A DNA stretch of 64,000 nucleotides from Paralithodes platypus (GCA_032716605.1 CM064517.1:22725276-22789275), one strand, 5' to 3'; positions 1-11,818 are shown, counted from the first letter of the stretch. A program made the numbers and translations. Notes: generated from the sequence alone by a model not told the origin.

Positions 1-708
1 TGAAAGTGACACAAGACCTAATATTTGATGGCCAAAGTATAATAAACACCTGTGATAACGAATAATCAGTGCCTAATACAACAATAACCTACCTCAATTA
101 CTAATAAAATGTACGGTATCGAGTGAAAATGAGCATTATCAGTGACAGTGACACTCTCTAAAGCATATTTGTCAAAGTGAAAGTGACACAAGACCTAATA
201 TTTGATGGCCAAAGTATAATAAACACCTGTGATAACGAATAATCAGTGCCTAATACAACAATAACCTACCTCAATTACTAATAAAATGTACGGTATCGAG
301 TGAAAATGAGCATTATCAGTGACAGTGACACTCTCTAAAGCATATTTGTCAAAGTGAAAGTGACACAAGACCTAATATTTGATGGCCAAAGTATAATAAA
401 CACCTGTGATAACGAATAATCAGTGCCTAATACAACAATAACCTACCTCAATTACTAATAAAATGTACGGTATCGAGTGAAAATGAGCATTATCAGTGAC
501 AGTGACACTCTCTAAAGCATATTTGTCAAAGTGAAAGTGACACAAGACCTAATATTTGATGGCCAAAGTATAATAAACACCTGTGATAACGAATAATCAG
601 TGCCTAATACAACAATAAGCTACCTCAATTACTAATAAAATGTACGGTATCGAGTGAAAATTAGCAATATCAGTGACAGTGATACCCTAATAAACATATT
701 TTATATAA
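1..708. repeat. 177-bp tandem repeat, four copies (piggyBac subterminal array)
   Basis: Units start at 1, 178, 355 and 532, an exact 177-bp period. The first three are almost identical and the fourth diverges near its end. Each unit carries several 'agtgaaagtgacac' or 'gtgacagtgacac' motifs. Two diverged copies of the same unit lie at about 17700-18060, just inside the 3' end of another piggyBac copy. The array is therefore best read as the subterminal region of a piggyBac-like element, not as an independent satellite. It begins at the window edge, so the true copy number is unknown. Confidence 0.95.
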
Positions 709-1094
709 TTGGCCTCAAAATAACTAGAAAATATCAAATAAACATCACATTCTCAATATCAAACACTAAAATCGTCTAAGGGAGATAAATACTTTGGCGC
801 GGCGAGCGGCTAGATGCGTCGTAGCCATGGCCGAGGCAACGCGTCCGAACGCGGGAAGAATTTGCCGCCGAAAAGCACTCGTCTTCCCGCGCTCACCATT
901 ATGCAACCAGAGGGGCTAGAGACCTCTACTCAACGCCATTCGACAGAGGAAGGTTTGTGGAACATTATTCTTTTTTATTCACAACATTACATGACATATT
1001 CATTGACTTACAGAGTAGTTAACATAGGCCAAAGATCGTCAAAACACCCGGTACCGGAGCACAGTCGTAAGCTATAGCCCCCGGGGCTGGAGGG
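1..1094 (+). mobile_element. 3' end of a piggyBac-like element
   Basis: After the 177-bp array the sequence from about 760 to 1094 aligns by eye with 18140-18474, the end of a second piggyBac copy. It ends in 'ggggctggaggg' followed by TTAA (1095-1098). Downstream an open DIRS gag frame starts at once, so this element is inserted in DIRS copy A. The transposase half lies left of the window. The short open frame at 814-1077 falls in this noncoding end and is not considered a gene. Confidence 0.85.
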
Positions 1095-1098
1095 TTAA

Positions 1099-2152
1099 TG
1101 GTGTACCGAGTTCGTACAACTCGGATTATTTTCTGTATACAGCTGCCCCGGCGATCCCTCCCGCCGCGTCTGCACGACTGTTTGCGGATTGGTCAAAAGC
1201 TGATGGCATCAATGATGTCAAAGCTTTGAATGCTCTCACGCCGGAGTTGGCTACAACTCCGGTCCTAGACCAGACGCATACACCAGTCTTGCAGATGGGG
1301 CCGGTGAGATTGGGACCATGGGCAGACTGGGAGATAGAAGCTCAGGTTTTTGCTGCTACAATTACTTCTAAGTCTTCACATCAGGTTCCCCAAGAAAATC
1401 TTGCTTACTTTTCTTTGCCAGTAGCCAAAGCAGAGGGAGTGTCCCCAGATTTACTTACCTTTATTTCGGCCCCCAAAGTTTCCTTGCACTCCCTTGATGA
1501 ACCTTTTTCTACTTCCCCGGCTTCTCACCTTGACAGGGACTTCAAGTTAAGAAATAAGGCTTACCGGATGTTCTCTCAGTACTTGGTTAGTCACCAGATC
1601 GCCGCCTCCCTGTCACGTACTATTTCAGCTATAGCTGAACCCCAAATTAAGAGAGCTACCGAATTGTCTAGGAGACTGTTGCTACAAAATTCTATTCAGT
1701 CCTTAGGAGACATCAGAATTGCTATTATGGAAGCGGTTCGAGCCCGCCAAGATCTGAGAGTCCATCTAGTGAGGAAGTTGCCGGCGGACATAGGTCGCCG
1801 GGTAACTCTCTCTCCGGTCCTTACTGCCACCCTCCTTAACTCTGAAACATGGAGTCTAGTGTTTAACATGGTTAGTGGTTGGAAGCAGATTACCTCCCAA
1901 GCTCGGAAGGACCCTGTTAAGAAGCCCTTTCATAAATCAAAGGGTGGTCCCAAACAATACCAACCACAATCTAAACAGTCACCAAGGGATCCCAGACTCC
2001 CGCCGCAGTAGGGAGGTAACTCTTACAAGCCCAAACAAGGTAAACATTCTGGGTATAAAGGTAAGGCCCCTCAGAAGGGTACTCAAGGCCAGCCATTAGT
2101 CAAATCTAGCCAAGCGTCAGATACCAACCCACCTCCTCCTCCAAAAAAATAG
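1099..2152 (+). pseudogene. DIRS copy A gag-like protein (partial, one internal stop)
   Basis: The frame is open from the piggyBac junction (1098/1099) to a stop at 2009-2011. It continues in the same frame to a second stop at 2150-2152, so the first stop looks like a point nonsense change. The product is about 350 residues. It has a hydrophilic middle with 'AVRARQDLRVHLVRKLPADI', a block also recognisable in copy C near 42400-42530, and a Lys/Gln/Pro-rich tail ending PPPPPKK. No CCHC knuckle is seen. It is presumed to be the structural protein of the element. The N-terminus lies beyond the piggyBac, outside the window. Confidence 0.75.
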
Positions 2153-2220
2153 CTACCCAGTCTCTCAGCATCCCAACGCCGTGCTTAAGGACACAGGATT
2201 TGAGAGTTGCCTCGACGATC

Positions 2221-4071
2221 GGACCCCGGTTGCACCTGGGTTCGTTCCGTTCATTCCGCTCGGCCTGGGCCAGGAAAGTAGTAAGCAAAGGAATCACCTG
2301 GCGGTGGCTCCGGCGGCCCTGACTGCGTCTGCCGCGGGAACACGTCAATGTGTCTCAGGAGGAGGAGACTCTGCTTCAGGAAATGATTACCAAGCAAGTT
2401 CTTATCCCGGTCAATGCCAGTCACCCAGTATATACTTCCCGACTTTTCTTAGTGCCAAAAAGGGACAGTGTGCAGATGCGACCAGTTCTAGATCTCTCGC
2501 ACCTGAACACATTTATAGAGAATTCACCCTTCAGGATGCTTACAGTTCAGCAACTCAGACTCGCGATTCCGCCGCAAGGTTGGATGTGCTCGATCGATCT
2601 CAAAGATGCCTATTGGCATGTCCCAATAAACAAACGGTTCCAAAAATTCCTCGCCCTGAGGATCAGGCGAGAAACATGTCTTTCAAAGAATGCCTTTTGG
2701 CTTGAACCTAGCACCGAGAATTTTCACAAAACTCGTCCGGCAAGCTCTGTTACCCCTGTTAATCCGAGGCATACAGGTGTTTTGGTATCTAGACGACTGG
2801 CTAGTAGTAGCGAACTCTATGGAATTATGTCAAGATCATGTAAACCAAGCGTTAGCTCATGTAACAACCCTAGGCTGTGATGGGCTGGTCTATCAGAGTG
2901 AGAACTGAGCAATCTCTGCCATACCCATAGCTTACTCTGACTGTTCCTTTTACTTATATATTTTCTAGATCTCAAGTGACGGCGTCTCTAACGTGGATTG
3001 ACCTCCCAATCTACCAAGCTTGGAAGCCAAAGCGTCACATTTTTCCCTTGCCCCTCAACTTTCTCTTCATAATTGCTGAGGGGCACAGGGCCCTGGGTGG
3101 GGCTTTGGTTTCCCGGGCGTTTCCGCACCCTCCTCAAGCTCCCCGCCATGGAGTGGCTTCGGTCACCCAGGCTTTATTGTGGTCGGCGGGGAGGGTTCTG
3201 TGTGGGTGCTCGGTTATGGCCTTGGCCTTGCTCGGGGCCTTGGGGCTGTTCGGCCAGGCAGCTTGGGGAACAACAACAACAACAACAACCCTAGGGTTCA
3301 AGGTGAACTTGGCGAAGTCTCGCCTTGTCCCCTCAAGGACTATTCAGTGGATAGGGCTGGTCTGGGACACCGCCAATCTGACTCTTACTCAAGAGTGTGG
3401 ACAACCGGAGCAGGTACCGCAAGAAACTGTTCCGTTTTCTCCACAGTCTGGATACGACCAGGAAAACGTGGGATTCCCTAGTCGGCTCTCTCAACTGGAT
3501 ACAATTAACTGTGAAGTTGGGCCGGTTGAAAGTCAAACGATTAATCCTGGAAGGCAACAAAGTTTTCCCTCTCTCGCCGGAGAAGAAATTATGGCCAATT
3601 CCTCCATTAATCCACAGCTTACTCTCGGTGTGGGCCAAGCGAGAAGTTCTCTATGCTGTCACGACATGGGTTTCTCCCCCTCCTATGGTGTGGGTAGACA
3701 CAGACGCCTCAGGGGCACTAGGTTGGGGCTATCAGTCCACCCTGGGCCATCAAGGTCAAGGCACATGGCCGGTAGACAGTCAGTCCCATATCAACGAGCA
3801 AGAGCTTTTAGTCCCCCTCTTTTTTCTCCAAACTCACGGCATGACTTTAACAAACAAATCAATTGCGTTCCGAAAGGACAATCAAACAGCAGTCTTGTGT
3901 ATTCAGAAACAGGGCTCAGTGAGGTCACGAGAGTTGTTGAAGGTTTCCGAACGGATTTTTGCCCTGGCCGAATCACTAGGAATTTCCCTGCATGCAGCAT
4001 ATCTCCCCGGCGTGGCGAACGTCTGGGCAAACGGCAAACGCTCTCTCTCGCCGGCAGAGCACTCTAGGTAG
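2221..4071 (+). pseudogene. DIRS copy A reverse transcriptase-RNase H (broken)
   Basis: RT blocks are readable in order: 'LVPKRDSVQMRPVLDLS' near 2450, 'IDLKDAYWHVPINKRFQKF' near 2600, 'MPFGLNLAPRIFTKL' from 2690 and the catalytic 'YLDDW' near 2795. A one-base frameshift near 2675-2690 separates the second and third blocks. A SINE (2875-3283) splits the frame, and further shifts occur near 3390. RNase H follows from about 3690, with 'VDTDAS', 'INEQELL' and 'KDNQTAV'. The motif near its end reads 'GVANVWANGKR' where copy B has 'GVANVWADAL', so the last acidic residue is lost and a short duplication disrupts the site. The protein is not expected to be active. Confidence 0.85.
2875..3283 (+). 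mobile_element. SINE with (AAC)n tail, copy S1
   Basis: An element of about 410 bp is flanked by the 12-bp duplication AACAACCCTAGG (2863-2874 and 3284-3295). Removing it with one duplication restores the DIRS RT frame 'LGFKVNLAKS'. The core is 'gggctggtctatcagagtga', a GC-rich middle, and a 3' end 'gttcggccaggcagcttggg' followed by (AAC)n. The same core recurs at 26515, 30394 (minus), 34998 (minus), 36207 and 53246. The tail matches the end of a LINE in this window. Confidence 0.92.
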
Positions 4072-4299
4072 AATGGACAATCAAACAGGCTATCTTCGAC
4101 AATATGATTGCAAAGCCGGCCCGTCCGCAGGTGGACTTGTTTGCATCCACAGAGAATCACAGACTCCCCCTCTTCCTCACTTGTCAGGAGGTCACCCTGG
4201 CGGGGGGGGACCCGATGCATTGTTGGTAGATTGGAACAGGTGGACCTCAATCTATTTGTTTCCTCCACCAGATTCTGTGCTAATGTGCAAAGTAATTCA

Positions 4300-5443
4300 C
4301 AAGCTGAGGGATTACCGGGGCCGAGTGGCACTGATCGCGCCGCTATGGCCAGCCCAGGTGTGGTACCACCAATTGCAACAATGGTGCAGGAACCCGGTAT
4401 CCCTCCACATCTCCGCCTTCCACTTGGAAACAATTGGCAACCTTTGGACCTCGCTCAGTTTTGCCTTATGGACATTTACCATGCCAAATGGTTAGCTCAA
4501 TTTGGGGAGAGTGTCACTAATAAATTAATGAACCAATACACCGTGTCTACCAGGAGACAATATCAAGCGCATTGGAAAACCTTCACAACCTGGATTGTAG
4601 AGTCAGGGCAAACTACTGCCTCAGGGGCTTTAGTCTTTAAATACTTGGACTATCTATTCGAACGAAAACATTTTTCAGTAACCACTCTAAAAAATCATTT
4701 GTCTGCCCCCTTTTTTTTATCTCACTGGCCTTTCCATACCGCAGGCGGAGGAGAAAGGTTTTATGAGGGCGTGTTTCAAGCTACGCCCACCACCCCATCA
4801 GCTCATGCCCACTTGGTCACTTGACAAAGCCTTATCAGTACTTCAATCACGCAAATATAATAATGCGCCGGATTTTTATTCACTTTTGAAAAAGGCTGTT
4901 TTCCTCATGGCTCTAGCCACCGGAAACAGGGTGTCTGAGCTGGCGGCGATGAGCAACGAACCTAATTGCCTTAGGTTTGGGAGACTGCGCGATCATGTGC
5001 AAATTGCGCCGTCTTCCACATTTATAGCTAAGAACGAACATTCTGAACACGTATTTTCCTAATTTTCCGTCCCGGCTTTGAAAAGGGGCCCCACTCATCA
5101 CCTTTTATGTCCTGTGCAAGCACTCACAATGTTTTTGAGGGCTGCACAGCCTCGCCAACCAGGTGCTTGATGGGTCAACCGGACAGGTAAGCGTGTTACA
5201 AAACGAAAGTTAGCTTCCTTGCTTGTGGACGTTATTTGGGAAAATAATCCCGGCGTGATAGGCAGGGCTCACGATATCAGGAAATGGGCAGTCTCTCTCA
5301 GATTTCTACAAAATTTCTCAGTAGAGGACATTGCTAATACTCAATTATGGGCTTCCAATCATACGTTCCTAACACTCTACCTGTCCGTCGCTCTAGATAA
5401 ACCAAAGCGTACCTGTGTATCTTTACGTCAACGGGTACAGTAG
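4300..5443 (+). pseudogene. DIRS copy A tyrosine recombinase (frameshifted)
   Basis: A core-binding segment ('NQYTVSTRRQYQAHWKTFTT' near 4530-4590) precedes the catalytic domain. The catalytic blocks are 'LMALATGNRVSEL' near 4905-4940 (Arg I), 'GRAHDIRKWAVS' near 5262-5300 (the H-x-x-R box) and 'FLTLYLSVALD' near 5365-5398, which carries the nucleophilic Tyr. Frameshifts near 4760 and stops at 5060 and about 5168 break the frame. The upstream part from 4108 ('PQVDLFAS', 'PAQVWYHQ') is the RNase H tail typical of DIRS. The residues seen match the Arg-His-Arg-Tyr set of the family, so this copy died by frameshift and not by loss of the catalytic residues visible here. Confidence 0.82.
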
Positions 5444-5946
5444 GTAATGTTCTATTAAGTTAAGTTTTGATGTTTAATCAAATGCTCGTTTTTTTTTTTT
5501 TAAAGAAATCCCTTGTATTGTTCAAAGTCCAAATTGTCAGTACAACTCAAGTAGATGACACAAATGTTCTAACTTTGCTAACCCCGAAAAGTTTAAATTT
5601 ATAAATATATGATCATACCTGTATGAAGGTAGTTGTAATAATTTGATGTAACGGTTTTAAGTAATTTTCTCGTAAACTATCAAATTTAGAACATTTCCAC
5701 TCTTCTATGACCCCCTTAAACATGGCCATTCTGAACATTTTGAGCACTTCAGGAAATCTGTAGCTCCAATGGTTTAAAAAATACAGCTATGTCGGAAGTA
5801 GCACTTCCGATGAAAAATGGTGCGGTCAATTTCAAAATGGCGTGTTAATTTTCGGGTTGTTCGTCCCGGATAGAGATTTTGGCACACATCCCAAGTTGTT
5901 CCTTGGGGTCTTATTAGTCTATAACAGTTGAGATATCCTCTCCTAA
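5444..5946. other. Spacer between DIRS copies A and B
   Basis: AT-rich sequence with a T12 run near 5490. No coding frame, terminal repeat or DIRS end was recognised here. It may hold the degraded 3' region of copy A and the breakpoint of copy B. Confidence 0.5.
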
Positions 5947-6131
5947 ATGATGTGCATACTGTACATATCTAAGCCAGGTCCTAGACTAGTTCAGGAAGAT
6001 GGTTTAAAGGTCAACCCAAACACAAGTCAGGGCAAGGTTCGACTCCTGCCAAAGCTAGCCAGCCGTCTACCTCTACCCAACCACCTTAAAAAGACTAGTC
6101 ATATCACAAACTCTCACTCCTGGGGCCTGTC

Positions 6132-6918
6132 GTGGCCGAGTTGGATCAGAGTGCAGTTACACCGCACAAGCCCAGTCAAGTCAATTGGTCATTTCGGGTG
6201 TGTCATCGGGCTTGGCCAAGGACAGTGGTATGCAAGGGCATAACCTGGCAGTGGCTCCGACGACCTCGTTTACGTCAACCACTCAAAATCACTCATGTTT
6301 CTTTAGAGATGGAGTCACTAGTCCAGGAAATGATCACCAAGCATATCATTGTCCTGGTCAATCCAACTTGCCCAGTTTACACATCCAAACTTTTTTTCGT
6401 ACCAAAGAGGGACAGTGCTCAGATGAGACCGGTCGTAGACCTATCTCGTTTGAACGAACATATTCACAACGCATCGTTCAGGATGCTCACTGTGAACCAA
6501 ATCAGGCTAACACTTCCGCCGCAAGGCTGGATGCGCTCGTTAGACCTGACAGAAGCCTATTGGCATGTGCCGGTAAACAAAAGGTTCCAAAAATTCCTCG
6601 CCTTGAGGATAGAGCATCAGACTTATGTCTTTCAGCTGATGCCCTTCGGATTGAACCTAGCGCTGAGAATATTTACCAAATTAGTCCGACAAGCCTTATT
6701 ACCACTTCTAAATCAAGTGATCAAGGTGTTGTGGTACCTAGACGACTGGCTAGTAGTGGCGGAATCAAAGAATCAATGCAAGAATCATGTTACTCAAATT
6801 CTAGATCATGTACAATCCCTGGGGTTCAAGGTCAACTTGGCGAAGTCGAACCTTGTCCCAACAAGGGTAATTCAGTGGATAGGACTGGTCTGGGACACAG
6901 CACATATTACTCTCAGCC
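6132..6918 (+). pseudogene. DIRS copy B reverse transcriptase (RT domain open, protein truncated)
   Basis: The RT core is readable in one frame: 'FFVPKRDSAQMRPVVDLSRL' near 6390-6450, 'LDLTEAYWHVPVNKRFQKF' near 6545, 'LMPFGLNLALRIFTKLV' near 6640 and the catalytic 'YLDDW' near 6738. It ends 'GLVWDTAHITLS' near 6915 and then runs into LINE sequence, stopping at 6951. Compared with copy A, about 150 bp of DIRS sequence between RT and RNase H is missing at this junction. A gag C-terminal remnant rich in Lys and Pro lies upstream at 5970-6120. The RT itself shows no frameshift, unlike copy A. Confidence 0.85.
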
Positions 6919-6919
6919 G

Positions 6920-8888
6920 GCGGCGCTTGTGGCACTTTGGCGCTGCTGACTAGGAGGCTCTCCGGCAGTACTTCTTTGATTTCCCATGGAATGATTTCTG
7001 CTTCCGTGGCCGGGGATCCTCGGAGAGTGCTGAACGCATTACCGAAGTAATCCTATCGGGCATGGAAGCATACATTCCATTCTCTTTCTCTCAGACTAAT
7101 GCCAAAAAATCTTGGTTTACTCACACCTGTTCTACTGCTGTCCGCAATAAGGAGGAAGCATTCAAACGGTACCGACGCCTTAAAACTCAAGACTCTCATT
7201 CTTACCATGTTTCTGCCCGGAATCAAGCCAAATCTGTTCTTCGACTTGCCAAGCACTCTTTCATCAATAATAAATGCACTGAACTATACAACTCTAGCTC
7301 TTCCCAAGCTTTCTGGCATCTAGCCAAAAAACCTCTCCAACAATTTCTCTTCCTCGTCTTTCCCTCCCCTTTCCCACTTTGATGTGATGGCACAACCATC
7401 ACTTCTTCCTCTGACAAAGCTAAACTCTATGCTCAAACTTTTTCTAGAAACTCCACCGTGGATGATTTCGGTGCTATTCCTCCCTCCTCTCTCTTACTTA
7501 TGCCTAATATCCTAATCTCTTCTAAAGATGTACTTTCTACCCTCTCTGGGCTTAATACTAAGAAGGCATATGGTCCGGACGGTGTTCCTCCTGGTGTACT
7601 AAAAACTGTGCTTCCGTGCTGACTCCCTGCCTAGGCAAACTCTTTCGTCTCTGTCTATCCTCTAACATCTTCCCTTCATGCTTGAAGTTTGCTCTCATTC
7701 AACCTGTCCCAAAGAAGGGTGACCGCTCTCAACCCTCCAACTATCGTCCAGTTGCTCTCATCTCTTGTATTTCTAAAGTTTTTGAAACTATTCTTGCTTC
7801 CAAATTTCTTAAGCATTTCTCTTCTCATAATCTGCTCTCAGATCGCCAGTATGGCTTCCTTAAGGGTCGCTCTACTGGTGATCTTCTTTCATATCTTACT
7901 AACTCTTGGTCATCCTCCTTGCGGGACTTCGGTGAGACTTTTTCTATTGCACTAGACATATCAAAAGCCTTCGATAGAGTCTGGCACAAATCTTTAATTT
8001 CTTAACTACCCTCCTTCGGTTTCTATCCCTCCATCTGTGCCTTTGTCTGTAATTTCCTCTCCGGCCGTTCCATAGCTGCGGTTGTGGACGGCCATCGCTC
8101 ACTTCCTCACCCTATAAACTCCAGTGTTCCTCAGGGCTCTGTCCTATCTCCTATTCTCTTTCTAATTTTTATAAATGATCTTCTCAACTGTACCTCAATT
8201 TCCATCCATTCATACGCAGATGACTCAACCTTACACTACTCCATTAGTTTTTCAGAACACCCAAGCCAGCAATTCCTCAACGACAAACAGAATGAAGCCA
8301 TAGAACACTTAAATTCTGTTCTAACTACTATCTCCAATTGGAGCAGAGAAAACCTTGTTACCTTTAATGCTTCCAAAACCCAATTTCTCCATCTATCTAC
8401 CCGTCAGGAACTCCCTGCGGACTATCCCTTATTCTTCAACAATACAAAAATCAATCCTTCATCTTCTCTCAATATTCTTGGTGTCTCTTTTTCTTCTGCT
8501 CTCAGTTGGAAGGACCATATTACCAGTCTTGCTAAGGCAGCCTCCCAGAAGCTGGGTCTGCTCAACCGCCTTAGGGAGTTCTTTACCCCTGCACAGCTTC
8601 TTGCTCTGTACAGGGGCATAGTGCGTCCTTGTATTGAGCATTGTTCACATGTGTGGGGAGGTTCCTCTCACACCGCTCTCCTAGACAAAATTGAAAGGAA
8701 GGCCTTTCGTATCATTAACTCCCGTCCACTCATCAACTCTCTGCAATCTCTCTCTCTTCGCCGCAATGTTGCATCTCTCTCGCTATTCTATCGCTACTAT
8801 AATAATCATTGTTCCTCAGAGCTTTCCCAGTGTATACCACCTCCTTTATGTAGGGCACGTGGTACCCGTCTTGCAACACAATCCCACC
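6920..8888 (+). mobile_element. Jockey/CR1-like LINE fragment (truncated at both ends)
   Basis: LINE ORF2 sequence starts with an endonuclease-RT linker ('FPWNDFCFRGR' near 6985, 'SGMEAYIPFS' near 7060). It continues through RT: 'PVPKKGDRSQPSNYRPVAL' near 7708, 'QYGFLKGRSTGDL', 'ALDISKAFDRVWHKSL' near 7950, 'SVPQGSVLSPILFLIFINDL' near 8130 and 'SYADDSTLH' near 8210. It stops abruptly at about 8888 without poly-A or a 3' UTR, and DIRS sequence resumes immediately. No target duplication is visible. Confidence 0.85.
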
Positions 8889-8890
8889 TT
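7062..8890 (+). pseudogene. LINE ORF2 reverse transcriptase, decayed
   Basis: The frame shifts several times (near 7330-7380 and 7600) and has a stop at 8003-8005. The longest open piece, 8084-8893, covers the catalytic 'YADD' and the thumb region ('LLNRLREFFTPAQLLALYRG', 'CSHVWGGSSHTALLDKIERK'). The YADD Asp pair is intact. The protein would prime reverse transcription at nicked target DNA; the endonuclease half is absent. The clade call (Jockey/CR1 group) rests on motif style only. Confidence 0.8.
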
Positions 8891-9171
8891 TAAAGTTGGG
8901 CCGGTTGAAAGTAAAGAGATTAATCTTGGAAGAAAACAAACATTTCCCGCTGTTGCCGGCGGGAAAGTTATGGCGAATTCCAACATTAATTCACAACTTA
9001 CTGTCGGTTTTGGCTAGGCGGGAAAATTTGCATTCAATTACGACGTGGACGTCTCCTCCACCCACGGTATGGATAGACACAGATGCTTCAGGGAAAATAG
9101 ACTGGGGTTATCAGTCGATTAGGTCTCAGTCCGACAATTTTCACATAAATGCGAAAGAGTTAGTAGTCCCT
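8889..9171 (+). pseudogene. DIRS copy B RNase H, first part
   Basis: DIRS frame resumes after the LINE with 'KVGRLKVKRLILEENKHFPL', aligned to copy A near 3510-3560. It runs through 'TVWIDTDASGKIDWGYQS' (first catalytic Asp) and 'INAKELVVPL' (the Glu motif). The piggyBac insertion at TTAA 9172-9175 interrupts it, and the frame continues at 18479 with 'IFLQAHG'. Confidence 0.85.
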
Positions 9172-9367
9172 TTAACCCTCGGTACCCAGTTGGGCTCTGA
9201 GGCACCCATAACATACTCGCGCCGTGAAGACTGGATGGGCTCTTGATCACTGTTGCTTGCATTATTGCTTTCGAAACGCGCGCGTAAATTTTTGTTGTTG
9301 TCGAGTGGTAGGCAGCGCCACCACGCTCGAACTACGCCACAGAATCAGTCTCTACCCCGACGCCATC

Positions 9368-10976
9368 ATAGATAGTACCCCAAAAACCGATTCCGCTGTG
9401 TCCGATTCCGTGCCTCCTACGACGCCCGCCCCGGTTCGTCATATTACACGAAGGCCTCTCCGAAAGGATATTCTTTCTCCTGGAGGAATTGAAAGTACCT
9501 TGCAAATGCTCGATATAGCTGGTAGTGATCGTGATAGCGATCTTGTTGAGCCAGGCAGTGGAAAGTCGTCTAATTACGCATCGAGTGTGTATGGTGACGA
9601 GAGCAGTGACGAAGATCCTCAGTTCAAGGGCTTTGAAAGTGAACATGACAGTGATGTAGAGCCTGAAGGTGAGGAAACAGCTTTCGCAGAAGCTGGTGAA
9701 GGTGAAGAGAGTGAAGTGGGGAAAGTTAGCGAGTGGGAGATTTCGCGATCAACCTCCAAGTTTCCCCTGAGTGACGCCACTCCAAGCCCTTCGCCAGCTA
9801 AATTGCCTTACCAGATACGCTTTTATAGGAAGCAGATACTTGAAAAGGCGGCCGCGGTAGCCAGGGAAGAGGCCAAAAGGCTTGGTGAGAAAGATGAGGC
9901 TGTGAGTGAGGGTGAGCGTGGTGACTCATCATTTACCCGTCCTTTGTCTCCCTTATCTACCCAAGCCACCCAAGATGCCCCGGGTGACCGCCATTGTTCC
10001 TCACCACCCCCACCAGTGCAGAGGGTTGAGGACCCCCCAATTTCGGCCTATTTGCCTCCTGGGTCCCCCGACAGGAGACATACTGCTGCCGAAAAGGAGA
10101 AAGGCAGAAAATATGTAAAAAAGGGCATGCAAGCGAAGCAGGCTTTGTTCGAGGCCCCTGCCGGCCCCAGCCATCACCACCCGCAACTTTCCCCACGGTC
10201 CTCCCCAACTCTCCAGGCATCAACAGGTGTGGCTGATGATATTTTGGAGCCCGTATCACCAGTACCTGTGCCTAGTGACAGTGGAACACTGCTTTCCACC
10301 ACTCGTCGCAGGCAAAGAAGCCCAGAACCTCGGGGAGACATAGCCTCACCTGCTACTTCTTCCCCACCTCGCCCACCCACACGCCGCCCACGCATCCATC
10401 GTTCCCCGCCAGATTATGCGGAGGATACTGACGAGGAAGGACACCTGACTGATGACTCTGGCCATGATTATATGGGGCCACCATCAGGGGAAGATGACTA
10501 CTCTGACGACGAATATGTGGACGACCCTCAACCCATCCGCGCCACCCGTGGGTGTGGGCGTCGTCCTCGGGGCCGCCCTACCTGCCCTAGGGTGTGCGCC
10601 TCCCGTGTCGGCCATGGGCGTGCTGGGCCACCCACAGTGCCTCATGGGCGTGCGCGTGTACGTCGCCAAGACATATTCTCGGTCTTTCAGTGGGAAGATC
10701 TGGCTGACGGGGATGATTATAACCCGGAGGTGCCACCTTTTGATGAGGCACAGGAGGGATCAGGAATTACCCCCAATTTTCCCGCAGGCCCCAATGCTTC
10801 ACCACATGAGATTTTGGAGGCATTTTTTGATGAGGTGGTAGGCTTCGTGATCAAGGAGACCAACAAGCAACACCAGATGCAGGTCAACATGTTTGACAAG
10901 GTGACCAAGGGCCACATGAGGCAGTGAACCGAAGTGACTCATGTCGAGTTCATGGTCTTCCTGGCACTGACAGTGC
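9368..10976 (+). pseudogene. piggyBac element 1 transposase, N-terminal part (start codon lost)
   Basis: The expected start is ATA at 9368-9370, in frame before 'DSTPKTDSAVSDSVPP'. A related fragment at 46627-46974 has ATG at the matching place, so the start is probably mutated. The region is acidic and low-complexity ('ESSDEDPQFKGFESEHDSD') with Pro/Ser/Arg-rich stretches, then the conserved entry to the catalytic domain ('FDEAQEGSGITPNFPAGPNA', 'VVGFVIKETNKQHQMQVNMF'). A stop at 10925-10927 replaces a Trp seen in related copies ('HMRQ*TEVTHVEFMVFLALT'). The frame is then cut by the nested piggyBac at TTAT 10977-10980. Confidence 0.85.
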
Positions 10977-11339
10977 TTATCCCTTCCCGCCCGGGCAGCC
11001 TTTCTAAATGACAGCGCTCGTATCCGGGTGATCTGGCTGAAAATCAACACAAGTAAACAAAGTCCTATCTCCGTTCATACAATAGCTACACTATTCAAAC
11101 AAACGTCAAAATGTAGTCCTTACCTTGCTGTGTAGACTGGCGTTGAGTAGAGCTATCTAGCTCAACTGATTCAGGAGTTATGGCGATGTTAGTGGAGGTA
11201 ACTTTTGGCGCGTATTTACCTAGACGCGTCCGAACGCTCAACTGCGGCCCCGGCTACGACGCACTACTACACTCGTCGCCCCACCCGCAATTATGCCGGG
11301 AAGCGATTTGAGTGTTTTTATTGTTTATTCTGCCATTTA

Positions 11340-11815
11340 TTATAATTATTATGTTATTTTCACTCAATAAAGTTATTTTTATGGTTATTTTTGTGTCTTA
11401 ATTGTACTTTTATTGTTATTATATTCTTAATGTCACTTTCGCTGGACTATGATAATTGATAGTGTCATTTTCACTTACGTATTGCTAGGTAAGCTATAAT
11501 ATAGATTTTAGTGTCACTTTCACTTGTTCATATTGTTATGAAGGCACTTATTAGTTATTTGTGTCTCTTTCACTTTTACTCAGTTTTATTATTAATTATA
11601 GTTCACTTTCACTGGACTAGGATAATTGATAGTGTCATTTTCACTTATTTATTGTTAGGTAAGCTATAATATAGATTTTAGTGTCACTTTCACTTGTTCA
11701 TATTGTTATGAAGGCACTTATTATTAGTTATTTGTGTCTCTTTCACTTTTACTCATTATTTTATATTATTATTAGCCTACATTTTAGTGTCACTTTCACT
11801 GTCATTGTCATGGGC
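11340..11815. repeat. Subterminal GTGTCACTTTCACT repeats of piggyBac element 2
   Basis: A region of about 475 bp carries many copies of 'agtgtcactttcac' or close variants. It includes a long imperfect duplication: the block with 'gataattgatagtgtcattt' occurs near 11450 and again near 11625. It lies between the transposase stop and the 3' terminus. The reverse complement of the motif matches the arrays at 1-708 and 17600-18060 and the 49250-49740 array, so it is a shared structural feature of the family, possibly transposase-binding sites (inference). Confidence 0.85.
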
Positions 11816-11818
11816 ACT

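Larger units (their letters stand above)
1099..5443 (+). mobile_element. DIRS-like retrotransposon, copy A (5' truncated by piggyBac)
   Basis: The order is gag, reverse transcriptase, RNase H, then tyrosine recombinase, the DIRS order of domains. Copy A and copy B (5947-23044) are clearly the same family at protein level. The left side is interrupted by a piggyBac at TTAA 1095-1098. A SINE sits in the RT at 2875-3283. No internal complementary region or right inverted repeat is visible after the recombinase stop at 5443, so the right end appears lost. DIRS elements integrate through a circular DNA intermediate using the recombinase and make no target duplication (family knowledge). Confidence 0.9.

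Noticed and set aside
814..1077. Small plus-strand frame of 87 codons
   Set aside because: Lies in the noncoding 3' end of a piggyBac element; the homologous region at 18170-18440 does not keep the frame.
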